64,000 nt of DNA from Actinoplanes sp. TBRC 11911 (GCF_012933445.1 NZ_JABBNC010000022.1:62001-126000); one strand, 5' to 3'; shown: positions 34,598 through 44,610, counted from the stretch's first letter. Numbers and translations: made by a program. The notes: a model not told the origin generated them from the letters alone.

Positions 34598-36781
34598 ATG
34601 GCAACGCTGCTGCATCGCCTCGGCCTCGCCTCCGTCCGGCATCGGACGGCGGTCACGGTCGCCTGGCTCGTGGTCTTACTCGCGCTCGCGGTGGGCGCGG
34701 GCACCTTAGCGGGCAAGACGGTGAACACTTTCTCGATTCCCGGCCAGGAGTCGACGACCGCGCTCGACATCATGCAGAAGCGCTTCGGCGACGCGTCGGC
34801 CGGCGCCACCGCCCAGGTGGTGTTCCAGGCACCCGGCAAGATCACCGACCCGGCGACCGCCGCTCAGGTGACCCAGGTGGTCGGCACGCTCGCGAAGCTT
34901 CCCGGGGTTGTTTCCGCGAGCAACCCTCTCGATCCGCAACGGCCGACCGTCTCGCAGGATCAGCGCGACGCGTTCAGCACCGTCACGTACGGCGTACAGG
35001 CCTCGGAAATCACCAACGACGAGCGCGACGCGCTGCGGACGGCGGTGACCCAGGCAGGGGCCGGCGGCCTGACCGTCGAGGTCCGCGGCGAGGCGGCCCA
35101 GGAGAACGGCGCCGACATCGGCGGCGCGTCCGAGTTCATCGGCGTCATCGTCGCGCTGGTGGTGCTCGCGCTGACCTACGGCACGCTGATCGCCGCCGGG
35201 ATGAACCTGCTGACCGCGATCATCGGCGTGGCCATCGGCGCGCTCGGCATCACCACGCTGACCGGCTTCGTGGACCTGCAGTCGACCACCCCGATCCTCG
35301 CGATCATGCTGGGGCTCGCGGTGGGCATCGACTACTGCCTGTTCATCATGACCCGGTTCCGGCAAGAGCTGCGGCGCGGGCTCGACGTGCCGGACGCCGC
35401 GGCCATGGCGGTCGGCACGGCCGGGTCCGCGGTCGTGACGGCCGGCCTCACCGTCGTCATCGCGCTGGCCGGCCTGTCCGTGGTGGGCATCCCGTTCCTG
35501 AGCGAGATGGGCCTGGCCGCGGCCGCGACGATCGTCATCGCGGTGCTGGTGGCGATCACCCTGGTGCCCGCGATCCTCGGCTTCGTCGGGCGCCGGGCCC
35601 TGCCCCGCAAACAGCGCGGCACCGCCGTGGCCGCGGCCGACGAGGGGCGCGGCTTCTACCGCGGCTGGGCGAACATGGTGACCCGGCATCGCGTGGTCAG
35701 CCTGGTGGTGGCGGCGGTCGGGCTCGCGGTCGTGGCGATCCCGGTGCTGTCCATGGAGACGTCGCTCAACCAGAAGGACCCCGAGGGCAGCAGCGCGGCG
35801 AAGGCCTCCGCGATCATCGACCGCGGCTTCGGGCCGGGCTTCGCCGGCCCGCTGCTGATCCTGGTGGACGGCTCCGGCGGTCCGGCTTACGCGGCTTCGG
35901 TACGCTCGCAGGTCGCGACCCTGCCCGGCGTGGCTCTGGCGACCGCACCGTCGGTGGCGCCCGACCGGAACGCGGCACTGATCACCGTCATCCCGTCGTC
36001 GTCCCCGGAGGACAGCGCCACGGTCAACCTGGTGCACACCATCCGCGACGACGTGGCCGACGGACCGGACGCGCGCGTCTACGTCACCGGGCAGACCGCG
36101 ATCAGCATCGACGTGTCACAGAAGCTCAGCGACGCGCTGCCGGTCTATCTGGCGCTGGTCGTCGGCTTGGCGTTCGTGCTGCTGGTGCTGGTGTTCCGCT
36201 CGCTGCTGGTGCCGATCGTCGGGGTGCTGGGCTTCCTGCTCACGATCGGGGCGTCGCTGGGCGCCACCACCGCCGTCTTCCAGTGGGGCTGGCTGCACAC
36301 CCTGGTCAACGCGAACGTCACCGGCCCGCTGCTGAGCCTCGCCCCGATCATCATCGTCGGCATCCTGTTCGGCCTGGCGATGGACTACCAGGTCTTCCTG
36401 GTGTCCCGCATGCACGAGGCACACGCCCACGGCGCGTCCCCGCGCGACGCCATCGTGACCGGCTTCCGCCAGGCGGCCCCGGTCGTGGTCGCCGCCGCGA
36501 CGATCATGTTCGCGGTTTTCGCCGGCTTCGTCCCCGAGGGCAACCAGACCATCAAGCCGATCGCGTTCGCGCTGGCCATGGGCATCCTGTTCGACGCCCT
36601 GGTGATCCGCATGGTGGCGGTGCCGGCCGCGCTGGCGTTGCTCGGCCGCGCGGCGTGGTGGCTGCCGCGCTGGTTGCGGTGGCTGCCGGTGCTCGACGTG
36701 GAGGGTGCGGCCCTGGAGCGCGGGGCCGCCGGCGCGACGCCGACCGAGCCGGCCCCGCAGGTGGCCCACCACGCCGCCTGA
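34598..36781 (+). CDS. MMPL-family RND transporter (2)
   Basis: A 727-residue transporter with GAGGAA upstream of ATG 34598. Helix 1 follows VRHRTAVTVAWLVVLLALAV; the duplicated signatures are GLAVGIDYCLFIMTRFRQEL and LFGLAMDYQVFLVSRMHEAH. The two extracytoplasmic domains are of similar size. It is in an operon with the TetR gene and is not closely similar to the divergent MMPL protein in its loops, so the two probably have different substrates. A GC-rich hairpin terminator follows. Confidence 0.88.
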   Translation: MATLLHRLGLASVRHRTAVTVAWLVVLLALAVGAGTLAGKTVNTFSIPGQESTTALDIMQKRFGDASAGATAQVVFQAPGKITDPATAAQVTQVVGTLAKLPGVVSASNPLDPQRPTVSQDQRDAFSTVTYGVQASEITNDERDALRTAVTQAGAGGLTVEVRGEAAQENGADIGGASEFIGVIVALVVLALTYGTLIAAGMNLLTAIIGVAIGALGITTLTGFVDLQSTTPILAIMLGLAVGIDYCLFIMTRFRQELRRGLDVPDAAAMAVGTAGSAVVTAGLTVVIALAGLSVVGIPFLSEMGLAAAATIVIAVLVAITLVPAILGFVGRRALPRKQRGTAVAAADEGRGFYRGWANMVTRHRVVSLVVAAVGLAVVAIPVLSMETSLNQKDPEGSSAAKASAIIDRGFGPGFAGPLLILVDGSGGPAYAASVRSQVATLPGVALATAPSVAPDRNAALITVIPSSSPEDSATVNLVHTIRDDVADGPDARVYVTGQTAISIDVSQKLSDALPVYLALVVGLAFVLLVLVFRSLLVPIVGVLGFLLTIGASLGATTAVFQWGWLHTLVNANVTGPLLSLAPIIIVGILFGLAMDYQVFLVSRMHEAHAHGASPRDAIVTGFRQAAPVVVAAATIMFAVFAGFVPEGNQTIKPIAFALAMGILFDALVIRMVAVPAALALLGRAAWWLPRWLRWLPVLDVEGAALERGAAGATPTEPAPQVAHHAA

Positions 36782-36791
36782 CCCGTGACCC

Positions 36792-36826
36792 GGCCGGCCG
36801 CGGCGCCCCACCCGCCGCGGCCGGCC
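36792..36826. terminator. GC-rich hairpin terminator after the MMPL operon
   Basis: Perfect 13-bp arms GGCCGGCCGCGGC (36792-36804) and GCCGCGGCCGGCC (36814-36826) with a 9-nt loop, 10 bp after the stop. No U tract. Confidence 0.75.
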
Positions 36827-36849
36827 GCTCCACCCTGGTCGCCGTGTCG

Positions 36850-37400
36850 AGCTGCGACGACCAGGGCGTTCGTGATGCCCACACCGCTCGTGAGGCTTCG
36901 CCGGTGGGTTGAGCTGCGACGGCGGGGGCGTTGGGGATGCCCACACCGCCCGTGAGGCTTCGCTGGTGGGTTGAGCTGCGACGGCGGGGGCGTTGGGGAT
37001 GCCCACACCGCCCGTCTGGCTTCGCCAGTGTGGGGAGTTGTGACGCCCTGGCCGGTCGTGGTCCCCACGGCGGGGCTCGGGCCTCGTGCTGTGTCGAGGT
37101 GCGACGGCGGGGGCGTTTCTGATGCCCACACTGCTCGTAAGGCTTTGCCGGTGTGGGGAGCTGCGGCGTCCTGGGCGTCGTGGGTCCCCACGGCTGGGTT
37201 GGGCGCCCGCGGTGTGGGGAGGTGTGACGGCGGGGGCGTTTCTGATGCCCACACTGCTCGTAAGGCTTTGCCGGTGTGGGGAACTGCGGCGTCCTGGGCG
37301 TCGTGGGTCCCCACGGCTGGGCTCGGGGCTCGCGGCGTGGGGAGGGGCGACGGCGGGGGCGTTGGGGATGCCCACACCGCTCGCGGGGCGGGCGGGCTGT
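36850..37400. repeat. Minisatellite with 62-bp and 123-bp periods, upstream of the DUF4011 helicase gene
   Basis: GATGCCCACAC(C/T)G recurs at 36874, 36936 and 36998 (62 bp apart), then 37121, 37244 and 37367 (123 bp apart). Each unit pairs TGCCCACAC-type and GTGTGGGGA-type boxes. It is related to the arrays at 47.7 and 60.2-61.0 kb. It lies between the terminator at 36826 and the helicase gene; bases 37400-37547 hold only G-rich sequence. Confidence 0.85.
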
Positions 37401-37547
37401 GGCGGTGGGGGCGGGTGCGGCGGAGGGGCGGTGGGGAGGCGTACGGGGAAGGGGGATTGAGCGGGAGGAAACCGGAATGTCGCTAATATGCGGAGCGAAC
37501 CCGGCGAAAACCCGGCGTGACGGGTGCTTACTTGCTGGAATTGAGGC

Positions 37548-40500
37548 ATGTTGCCGGAGCATGCACAGGAGCACAGCGGGTTGCCAGGGGCGCAAGTCCG
37601 GGCTGCCCTCGACACGTGGCGATCCGGCCTCGTCGACCTGACCGGCGCCAACCCGCTGCTCAGCTTTCCGCGGGTGGCCGGCGGCGCGCTAGAGATCACC
37701 GGGCCGTCGCCCAAGGCGATCGTGAAGGTGCTGCAGGACGGGGGAGTGCACCACTTCCTCGAGGACACGCCGGTCGACCCGCTGCGGCCGTCGGGTCTGC
37801 TGCGCACCGAGCTGCCGGACGAGGTGCTCGGGCTGCTGCTGCACCGCTTCTACCGGCGCTCCCGGCAGGAACTGCTCGACCGCGGCGTCTCCCCGCTGTT
37901 CCTGGGCGTCGGGATGCTGCACTGGACGGAAGCCGACGGGACCCCGTACGAAAGCCCGATCTTGTTGATCCCGGTGGACCTCGACCCGGCCGGGCCGCAT
38001 CTGGTCGCGCGCGGCGAGGACCCGATCGTGAACCCGGCGCTGGCGATCCGGATGGCCGAGGAGGACATCGAGATCCCCGAGGTGGACTCGCTCGCGGACC
38101 TCGACGTGACGGTGCTGTGGGCGCACATCGACGTGGCGATCGGGGAGCGGCGCGGCTGGTACGCGGACGAGACCGTGGTGCTGGCCTGCCTCAGCGTGCA
38201 CCGCGAGGCGATGTACTACGACCTGTACGAGAACGAGCCGCACATCGTGGAGCATCCGGTGGTGCGGGCGCTGGCGACGCACGATGCCGAACGAACATTC
38301 GTTTTTCAGCCGGTGCCGGCCGACCGGATCGACGAGGTGGCGCCGCCCGAGGACGTGCCGCTGCTGCTGAACGCCGACGCCACCCAGCGGGTCTGTGTGG
38401 CCGCCGCGATGGCCGGGCACAGCTTTGTGATGGACGGCCCGCCCGGCACCGGCAAGTCGCAGACGATCGCCAACGTGGTCGGCGCCCTGATGCACGCCGG
38501 CAAGCGGGTGCTGGTCGTCTCGGAGAAGGCCGCCGCGCTGGACACCGTGCAGGAGCGGCTCACCCTCGCGGGGCTCGGCAACTACCTTCTCGCGCTGCAC
38601 AGCGACCGCACCGGCCGACGGGAGGTCGCCGAGGCGCTGGCCCACGCGCTCAACACCGATCCCGTCCCGCTGGCCAGCATGGACCCGATCGACCGCCGCG
38701 CCGTGCGGGAACGCCGCGAGCGGCTGCAGGCGTACGCGGAAGCCATGAACCGGGTCCGCCAACCCCTGGGCCTGAGCCTGTACGAGGTGCTCGGGATCTG
38801 CTCGCACCTGCACGAGGTGCCGGAGGCGCCGCCCGGCACCAGCCCGCCCGCCGAGCTCACCGCCGACGCGATGCGCGAGATGCACGAGGCCGTCGGCCGG
38901 CTCGGGCGGGTGCGCAGCGACAGCTACCTGTGGCGGTACGCGATCGAGCGGGAACCCCTCGATGGAAGGCTGCGGCTGGCGCTGACCGCGCTGGGCAAAC
39001 TGGCCGAGACGGTGATCGCCAACTCCACCCTGGCGGACGCGTTCGACCTGCACGAACCGGCCGGCGCGGCCCGGCTGGCAGCGCTCGCGACGCACGCGGG
39101 ACGGCGGCCGCACCGGCTCGAGGAGGACTGGCTGACGATCCCGAGCATCCAGCCGGTGCAGAAGGCGGCCGCGGACCTGACCCGGCACCTCGCGGCGCTG
39201 CGTTACGGCGGGATCCCGTGGACCGAGCTGCCGTCCGAGGCCGATTTAACCAACGTTCCGGATTTGTCCGGACTGGTCCCCGAGGCCGTCGACCTGCGGC
39301 CGTTGAACGCCGCCCAGGCGGACCACCTCGCGAACAAGTTCGCCGAGGAAGCGGACCGCCTGGCCGACCGGCAGGAAAGCCTGGACCGCGTCACCGCACG
39401 CCTCGGATTACCAAATGTCGTGACATTTCCGGACTCGGTCCGGGTCATCACTATCGCCGAGCTCATCGGGCGCGAAGCCAAGCCGGAACCAGCCTGGTTC
39501 GAAACGGGCGGCATGGCGGCCGCACACACGGCGTTGCGCGCGTTACGGCTCGCCGTCGAGGGCGTCACCGCGGCCGAGTCGCAGGCCCGCCGCCACTATC
39601 ACGAGGACGTGCTGAACGAGCCTATCGACGAGGTCGCCGACAAGCTCACCCGCCGCACCGGGCCGCGCAAGCTGCTGCGCCCGTACCGCAAGGAGAAGCG
39701 CGCCGCGATCGAGGCCGCCCTGCCGGACGTGAAGCCGGAGGACGCGATCGCCAACGTCGAGGACGCCGCCGCCTGGAAGCAGGCCCTGGAGGACCTCGCG
39801 CTCGCCGAGTCCGAGCACGCCGAGATCCTGGGCCGGCACTGGAACGGCACCGAGACCGACTTCGCGCGGATCCACGAGGCGCTGCACAACGCCGACGAGG
39901 TGATCCGCGAGACGCCGCCGGAGGCGCTGCCCGCCGTGGTCGTGCACATCTGCGCGCCCCGCCCGAACAGCGCCCTGCTGCGCATCGTGGGCGAGGCCCG
40001 CGACGAGTTCACCCGGTTCAAGACCACGCTGCGACCCTCGCCCGCGCGGGCACCGCGGCCGCCGCTCGGCGACGGCGCCATCCAGGACGCGGTGGACTGG
40101 CTGCGCGCGCACATCCAGCCGCTGCACACCGCCGCCGAGATGATCCGGGCGTACAGCGGGCCGACCGGGCGCGACCTCACCCTGGCCGAGGCCATCGAGA
40201 TCGCCCACCAGCGGCAGGCGGCGACCGACGCGGAGGCGGCGATCTGGGCCGAGGCGGCCGCGCACGCCGCGGTGCTCGGCGCCGTCTACCGGGGCACGAA
40301 GACCGAGGACGAGGTGATGAACGAGATCGTCGCCTGGTCCGCGCAGGCCCGCCGCCTGATGACCGGCGACGACGCGCCGCTGACCGTGGAGCAGGCGCAC
40401 GCGCTGATGGAGAGCCAGCCCAGCGACGGGCTCAGCGCCGCGGTCGCCGGCTGGGAGCAGGCCCGCGGTGAGGTGCTGGACGCGTTCGGCCCGGCCCGGC

Positions 40501-42335
40501 ATCCCGACCTGGTCAAGGAGCTGGGCGACTACGACAGCGCCCGCGACCTGCTGGTCGAGCTGCTGCACGACACGCAGGGCCAGCAGGAGTGGTTCGAGCA
40601 CGAGGACGCGCGCGCCGTGCTGGCCGGGCACGGGCTCTCCGCGGCGCTCGACTTCTGCGCCGACGAGGAGATCGCCGCCGCGCAACTGTGGCCGGTGCTG
40701 GAACGCAGCCTCTACCGGGGCTGGGCGGACGCGGTCATCCGCGACGACCCGGGCCTGCAGCCCTCCGGCGCCGAGGACCGCAACCATCTGGTCGAGGTGT
40801 TCCGGCTGCTGGACAACGAGCTCACCGGGGCGGCGCTGGCCGACATCGTGTACGCCGTGGAGGCGCGCCGGCCGTCGTCGTCGCCCGCCGGGGAACCGGG
40901 GCTGCTGCGTCGCGAAGGCGTGAAGAAGGCCGGTCACCTGCCGGTGCGGGAGCTGATCGCCCAGGCGCGGCACGCGGTGCAGGCGCTCAAGCCGTGCCTG
41001 CTGATGTCGCCGCTGGCGGTGAGCCGGTTCCTGCCGCCGGAGATGGAGTTCGATTTCGTCATCATCGACGAGGCGTCGCAGGTGACCACGGCCGACGCGA
41101 TCAACTGTGTGTACCGCGGGGACGCGCTGATCGTCTCGGGCGACGAACGGCAGTTGCCGCCGACCACCTACTACGAGCGGGCCGAGGACGACGTCGAGGA
41201 TCTGCCGTCCATCTTGGAGCTGGCCCGGAGCACGTTCCCGGTGCTGCGGCTGGGCTGGCATCACCGCAGCCGGCACGAGGCGTTGTTCGCGTTCGCCAAT
41301 CTCGCCTACTACGAGGGCGGGCTCGTCGGGCTGCCGCGGGCCTATCCGCAGGAGCCGGACCACGGTGTCGAGATGTTCTTCGTGGACGGGATCTTCCGGC
41401 GGCAGACCACATCGGACAATCCGATCGAGGCGGATGCGGTTGCCGAGCGGGTGCTGCACCATTATCTGACGCGGCCGGGGCAGTCTCTCGGTGTGGTGAC
41501 GTTGTCGGTCGCGCAGGCGGATGCGATCGACGACGCCGTCCGGCGGGCGCTGGCCGCACACCAGAACCTGACCATCGCCGACGACCGTTTATCCGGATTT
41601 TTCGTGAAAAGCCTGGAGGCGATCCAGGGCGACGTCCGCGACGTGATCATTCTGTCCGTCGGCTACGGCTACGACGAGAATGACAAGATCAGCACCAACT
41701 TCGGCAGCCTCAACCACCCGCACGGCTGGAAGCGCCTCAACGTCGCGATGACCCGCGCCCGGTACCGCGTCGAGGTCGTCGCCAGCATCCACGCCAGCGA
41801 CGTGCCGGACATGGGCAACGAGAGCGTCCGGCACCTCAAGGCCTATCTCGAGTACGCCGAGAGGTCCGCCGCCACGCTGGGCCGGGAACCGGACGACACC
41901 GCCGACAGCACCCCGTTCGAGGCGACCGTGCTGGACGCCGTACGGGACTGGGGTTTCCGGGTCCGCCGGCGGGTCAGCGCGGCCGGCCACGTCATCGACC
42001 TCGCCGTGCTGCACCCCGACGAGGAGAAGGACGTCTTCGCCCTCGGCATCGAGCTGGACGGCCCCGGATACCGCACGATCGCGAGCGTGCGCGACCGCGA
42101 CCGGCTGCGCTACGAGGAGCTGCGCGACCTGGGCTGGCACATGCACCGGGTGTGGTCGACCGCCTGGTACCTCGACCCCGGCGACGAACAGGCCCGCCTG
42201 CACGCCGCGATCCGCCGCGCGCTGTCCGACCCGGTCGGCGTGAACGAGCTCGAGGCGCCGCACTGGCACACGTCCTATCAGCCGGTGGCCTCGGAGCTGC
42301 TCGCCGAGGAGGAGACGGCGGACGAAGAGGCTTGA
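37548..42335 (+). CDS. DUF4011 / SF1 helicase / C-terminal Vsr-like nuclease, probable antiphage defence protein (Hhe-like)
   Basis: A 1595-residue protein. Residues about 15-260 resemble DUF4011 (LDTWRSGLVDLTGANPLLSF). The split SF1 (Upf1-like) helicase has Walker A GPPGTGKS at 297-304, Walker B IIDEAS at 1172-1177, GDERQLPPTTYYER, and motif VI RLNVAMTRARYRVEV near 1396. Residues about 1455-1580 match the MTES_1575/Vsr-like nuclease fold, with D1484 (VIDLAV), E1502 (GIELDG) and RDRDRLRYEELRDLGW. From memory this order is that of the single-gene Hhe defence system. The start is uncertain: GAGG is only one base before ATG 37548, so TTG 37551 or a leaderless start is possible. Confidence 0.85.
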   Translation: MLPEHAQEHSGLPGAQVRAALDTWRSGLVDLTGANPLLSFPRVAGGALEITGPSPKAIVKVLQDGGVHHFLEDTPVDPLRPSGLLRTELPDEVLGLLLHRFYRRSRQELLDRGVSPLFLGVGMLHWTEADGTPYESPILLIPVDLDPAGPHLVARGEDPIVNPALAIRMAEEDIEIPEVDSLADLDVTVLWAHIDVAIGERRGWYADETVVLACLSVHREAMYYDLYENEPHIVEHPVVRALATHDAERTFVFQPVPADRIDEVAPPEDVPLLLNADATQRVCVAAAMAGHSFVMDGPPGTGKSQTIANVVGALMHAGKRVLVVSEKAAALDTVQERLTLAGLGNYLLALHSDRTGRREVAEALAHALNTDPVPLASMDPIDRRAVRERRERLQAYAEAMNRVRQPLGLSLYEVLGICSHLHEVPEAPPGTSPPAELTADAMREMHEAVGRLGRVRSDSYLWRYAIEREPLDGRLRLALTALGKLAETVIANSTLADAFDLHEPAGAARLAALATHAGRRPHRLEEDWLTIPSIQPVQKAAADLTRHLAALRYGGIPWTELPSEADLTNVPDLSGLVPEAVDLRPLNAAQADHLANKFAEEADRLADRQESLDRVTARLGLPNVVTFPDSVRVITIAELIGREAKPEPAWFETGGMAAAHTALRALRLAVEGVTAAESQARRHYHEDVLNEPIDEVADKLTRRTGPRKLLRPYRKEKRAAIEAALPDVKPEDAIANVEDAAAWKQALEDLALAESEHAEILGRHWNGTETDFARIHEALHNADEVIRETPPEALPAVVVHICAPRPNSALLRIVGEARDEFTRFKTTLRPSPARAPRPPLGDGAIQDAVDWLRAHIQPLHTAAEMIRAYSGPTGRDLTLAEAIEIAHQRQAATDAEAAIWAEAAAHAAVLGAVYRGTKTEDEVMNEIVAWSAQARRLMTGDDAPLTVEQAHALMESQPSDGLSAAVAGWEQARGEVLDAFGPARHPDLVKELGDYDSARDLLVELLHDTQGQQEWFEHEDARAVLAGHGLSAALDFCADEEIAAAQLWPVLERSLYRGWADAVIRDDPGLQPSGAEDRNHLVEVFRLLDNELTGAALADIVYAVEARRPSSSPAGEPGLLRREGVKKAGHLPVRELIAQARHAVQALKPCLLMSPLAVSRFLPPEMEFDFVIIDEASQVTTADAINCVYRGDALIVSGDERQLPPTTYYERAEDDVEDLPSILELARSTFPVLRLGWHHRSRHEALFAFANLAYYEGGLVGLPRAYPQEPDHGVEMFFVDGIFRRQTTSDNPIEADAVAERVLHHYLTRPGQSLGVVTLSVAQADAIDDAVRRALAAHQNLTIADDRLSGFFVKSLEAIQGDVRDVIILSVGYGYDENDKISTNFGSLNHPHGWKRLNVAMTRARYRVEVVASIHASDVPDMGNESVRHLKAYLEYAERSAATLGREPDDTADSTPFEATVLDAVRDWGFRVRRRVSAAGHVIDLAVLHPDEEKDVFALGIELDGPGYRTIASVRDRDRLRYEELRDLGWHMHRVWSTAWYLDPGDEQARLHAAIRRALSDPVGVNELEAPHWHTSYQPVASELLAEEETADEEA

Positions 42336-43543
42336 CCTTGCCCCCGCGGCAGGGTGGGGCGGACGTGTAGTGCGGACAGCAGCGCCGGCAGTGCCAGGAG
42401 CAGGGCGCCGCCGCGCAGCACGCCCGCGATCGCGAAGCCGGCGCGCACGCCCAGGCCGTGCGCGACGAAACCGCCGGCCACCGCGCCCAGCGGGGTGAGG
42501 CCCATGCCGAGCATCCGGTAGACCGAGTTGACCCGGCCCAGCAGCTCGGCCGGCACCACGCTCTGCCGCAGGGTGACCGTCACCACGTTCCACATCGACG
42601 AGAAGAAGCCGATCACGGTGAGCAGCAGGCCCAGGACGTAGACGTCGGGACTGGCCGCGGTCAGCAGGTAGGCGGGCACCGCACCGCCGAGCGCCAGCAG
42701 GACCGTGGGCAGCGTGCCGAGGCGTACGGCGATCCGGTGGTTGACCATCGCCCCGGCCACACCGCCCAGCGCGCTGCCGGTGAGCAGCAGCCCGTACGCC
42801 GGTGCGCCCAACCCGAGCACCTGGGTGGCGAACAGCACCACGGTGACGTTCGCGAGCTGGAAGCAGAACAGGTTCGCGGCCAGCAGCAGGGCGAGCGTGC
42901 GCAACAGGCGGTGACCGGCCAGCCAGCGCAAACCCTCCGCGACGGCCCGGCCCAGCGGCACCGGGGCGGGCAGCCGCTCACCGCGCGGGAGCTTCCTCAG
43001 CACCGCCGCCGAAACGGCGAAGGTGGCCGCGTCCAGTCCGAACGGCAGCGCCGCGGCGACGCCGAACAAAAGGCTGCCCAGCGGCGGCCCGGCGAACGTG
43101 TTGGCGGTGGAGGTGGCCGCGAACTGCCGGCCGTTCGCGCGCTGCAGATCGGCGGCGGGCACGATGCCGGGCAGGATGGCCTGCGCGGCGTTGGCGACGA
43201 CCACCTCGCACGCGCCCAGCACGAACGCCGCGCCGACCAGCACCGGGATGCTCGCCGCGCCGGCCGCGACCGCCACCGCGACCACGGCGGCCACGACGGC
43301 CTGGCCCGCCTGGGCGCGCCACATCAGGCCGGCCCGGTCGTACCGGTCGACCAGCGCGCCGGTGGGCAGCGACAGCAGCAGCCACGGCAGCGTCGTCGCC
43401 GCGGACACCAGCGAGACGAGACGCGGATCACGGGTCACGGCGACGGCGAGCAGCGGGACGGCCGCGGCGAACGCGCCGTCGCCCACGTTGCTCACGATCG
43501 CGGCCCCCTGCAGACGCCGGTACGCGGCGGGAAGTCGGGTCAC
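42278..43543 (-). CDS. MFS transporter (MFS_3/EntS-like)
   Basis: A 421-residue, 12-helix exporter. The N-terminus FRRL-type start is RRLQGAAIVSNVGDGAFAAA, followed by PTGALVDRYDRAGLMWRAQ (motif A of the MFS_3 group) and GAACEVV-like FVLGACEVVVANAAQAILPG. It ends in a Ser/Ala-rich tail that runs 58 bp into the 3' end of the helicase gene on the other strand. It is divergent from the ArsR-type gene, with a palindromic operator between them. Substrate unknown. Confidence 0.85.
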   Translation of the reverse strand: MTRLPAAYRRLQGAAIVSNVGDGAFAAAVPLLAVAVTRDPRLVSLVSAATTLPWLLLSLPTGALVDRYDRAGLMWRAQAGQAVVAAVVAVAVAAGAASIPVLVGAAFVLGACEVVVANAAQAILPGIVPAADLQRANGRQFAATSTANTFAGPPLGSLLFGVAAALPFGLDAATFAVSAAVLRKLPRGERLPAPVPLGRAVAEGLRWLAGHRLLRTLALLLAANLFCFQLANVTVVLFATQVLGLGAPAYGLLLTGSALGGVAGAMVNHRIAVRLGTLPTVLLALGGAVPAYLLTAASPDVYVLGLLLTVIGFFSSMWNVVTVTLRQSVVPAELLGRVNSVYRMLGMGLTPLGAVAGGFVAHGLGVRAGFAIAGVLRGGALLLALPALLSALHVRPTLPRGQGQASSSAVSSSASSSEATG

Positions 43544-43581
43544 GGCGGCCAGCCTCGGACGCTTCGACGTGCGGGGGAATC

Positions 43582-43600
43582 ATGTAGCGCCGAGCTACAT
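43582..43600. promoter_or_regulatory. Perfect palindromic ArsR-type operator
   Basis: ATGTAGC (43582-43588), 5-bp centre GCCGA, GCTACAT (43594-43600). It lies 38 bp from the MFS start and 8 bp before the regulator's GTG, so binding would repress both divergent genes. Confidence 0.7.
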
Positions 43601-43608
43601 TTTCCGGT

Positions 43609-44604
43609 GTGCCTCTGATGGTCGACCTCGACGTCACCGAGCTGGCCGCCACCCGGTTCGCCCTGTCGCCGCTGGCCGAGACGGTCGGCGCGCTGCTCCT
43701 GCTCGGCGGCCGGCGCGCCCCGGGCGAGCGCGACGCGGTCCGGCTGCACGCGCGCTGGCTGCGCTGGGCCCGGGCCGAGGCGGCGACGCTGAGCCTGCCG
43801 GCGACCTGGCATCTGCTCGTCAACGACCGGCCGTCCTGGCCCGAGTTCCTGCTGCCCGCACCCGACCGCTTCGAGGCGACGATCGACGAGGACCTGGCCG
43901 CGCTGCGCCGCACCCGTGCCGGCCAGGTGCGCGCCAGCCTCACCCGGATCTTCGGCGACGACCCGCCCCCGGCGGCGGTCCGTCTGGCCGCGCATCCCGC
44001 GGCCGGCCTGCGGGAGATCTCCGACGAGCTCGGTACGGCGTACGACCGGCTGATCGCGCCGCACTGGCCGAGGATCCGCGCGCTGCTGGACGCCGACGTG
44101 GCGTACCGGGCGGCTCAGCTGACCGCGGGCGGCGCCGACCGCCTCTTCGCCGGGCTGCACCCGGACCTGCGCTGGCAGGACGGCCGGCTGACCTTGGACA
44201 GCCGCCCCGGCCACCGCGTCATCCGGCCGGCCCCCGGCGGCATGGTCCTGATGCCGTCGGCGCTCGGCCCGTCCTCCGTGCGGATCCGGGCCTCCACCTC
44301 GACCTGGACGGTCGTACGCTATCCGGCGCGGGGCCTCGGCACGTTGTGGTCGGCCGGCGCCCACCCGGCCGGGCGGGCCGTCGCCAAGCTGCTGGGCCGG
44401 GCGCGGGCCGACCTGCTGGAGGCGTTGCGCTCCCCCGCGACCGGCGCCGACCTGGCCCACTCCCTCGGTGTCACGCCCAGCGCCGTCTCGCAGCACCTGC
44501 GCATCCTGCGCGAGGCGGGCCTGATCGCCGGGGTCCGCAGCGGCCACCGGGTGCTCTATTCGACGACCGCGGCCGGACTGTCCCTGCTGGACGCCGCCGC
44601 CTGA
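43609..44604 (+). CDS. ArsR-type winged-helix regulator with DUF5937-like N-terminal domain
   Basis: A 331-residue protein whose DNA-binding domain is at the C-terminus: ATGADLAHSLGVTPSAVSQH followed by LRILREAGLIAGVRSGHRVLY is a typical ArsR winged helix. The first 230 residues form the large sensor-like domain seen in this actinobacterial subgroup (ELAATRFALSPLAETVGALL at the start). No metal-binding cysteine motif is present, so it is unlikely to sense arsenic. GTG 43609 is just after the operator. It probably represses itself and the MFS gene. Confidence 0.83.
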   Translation: MPLMVDLDVTELAATRFALSPLAETVGALLLLGGRRAPGERDAVRLHARWLRWARAEAATLSLPATWHLLVNDRPSWPEFLLPAPDRFEATIDEDLAALRRTRAGQVRASLTRIFGDDPPPAAVRLAAHPAAGLREISDELGTAYDRLIAPHWPRIRALLDADVAYRAAQLTAGGADRLFAGLHPDLRWQDGRLTLDSRPGHRVIRPAPGGMVLMPSALGPSSVRIRASTSTWTVVRYPARGLGTLWSAGAHPAGRAVAKLLGRARADLLEALRSPATGADLAHSLGVTPSAVSQHLRILREAGLIAGVRSGHRVLYSTTAAGLSLLDAAA

Positions 44605-44610
44605 TCGGGG

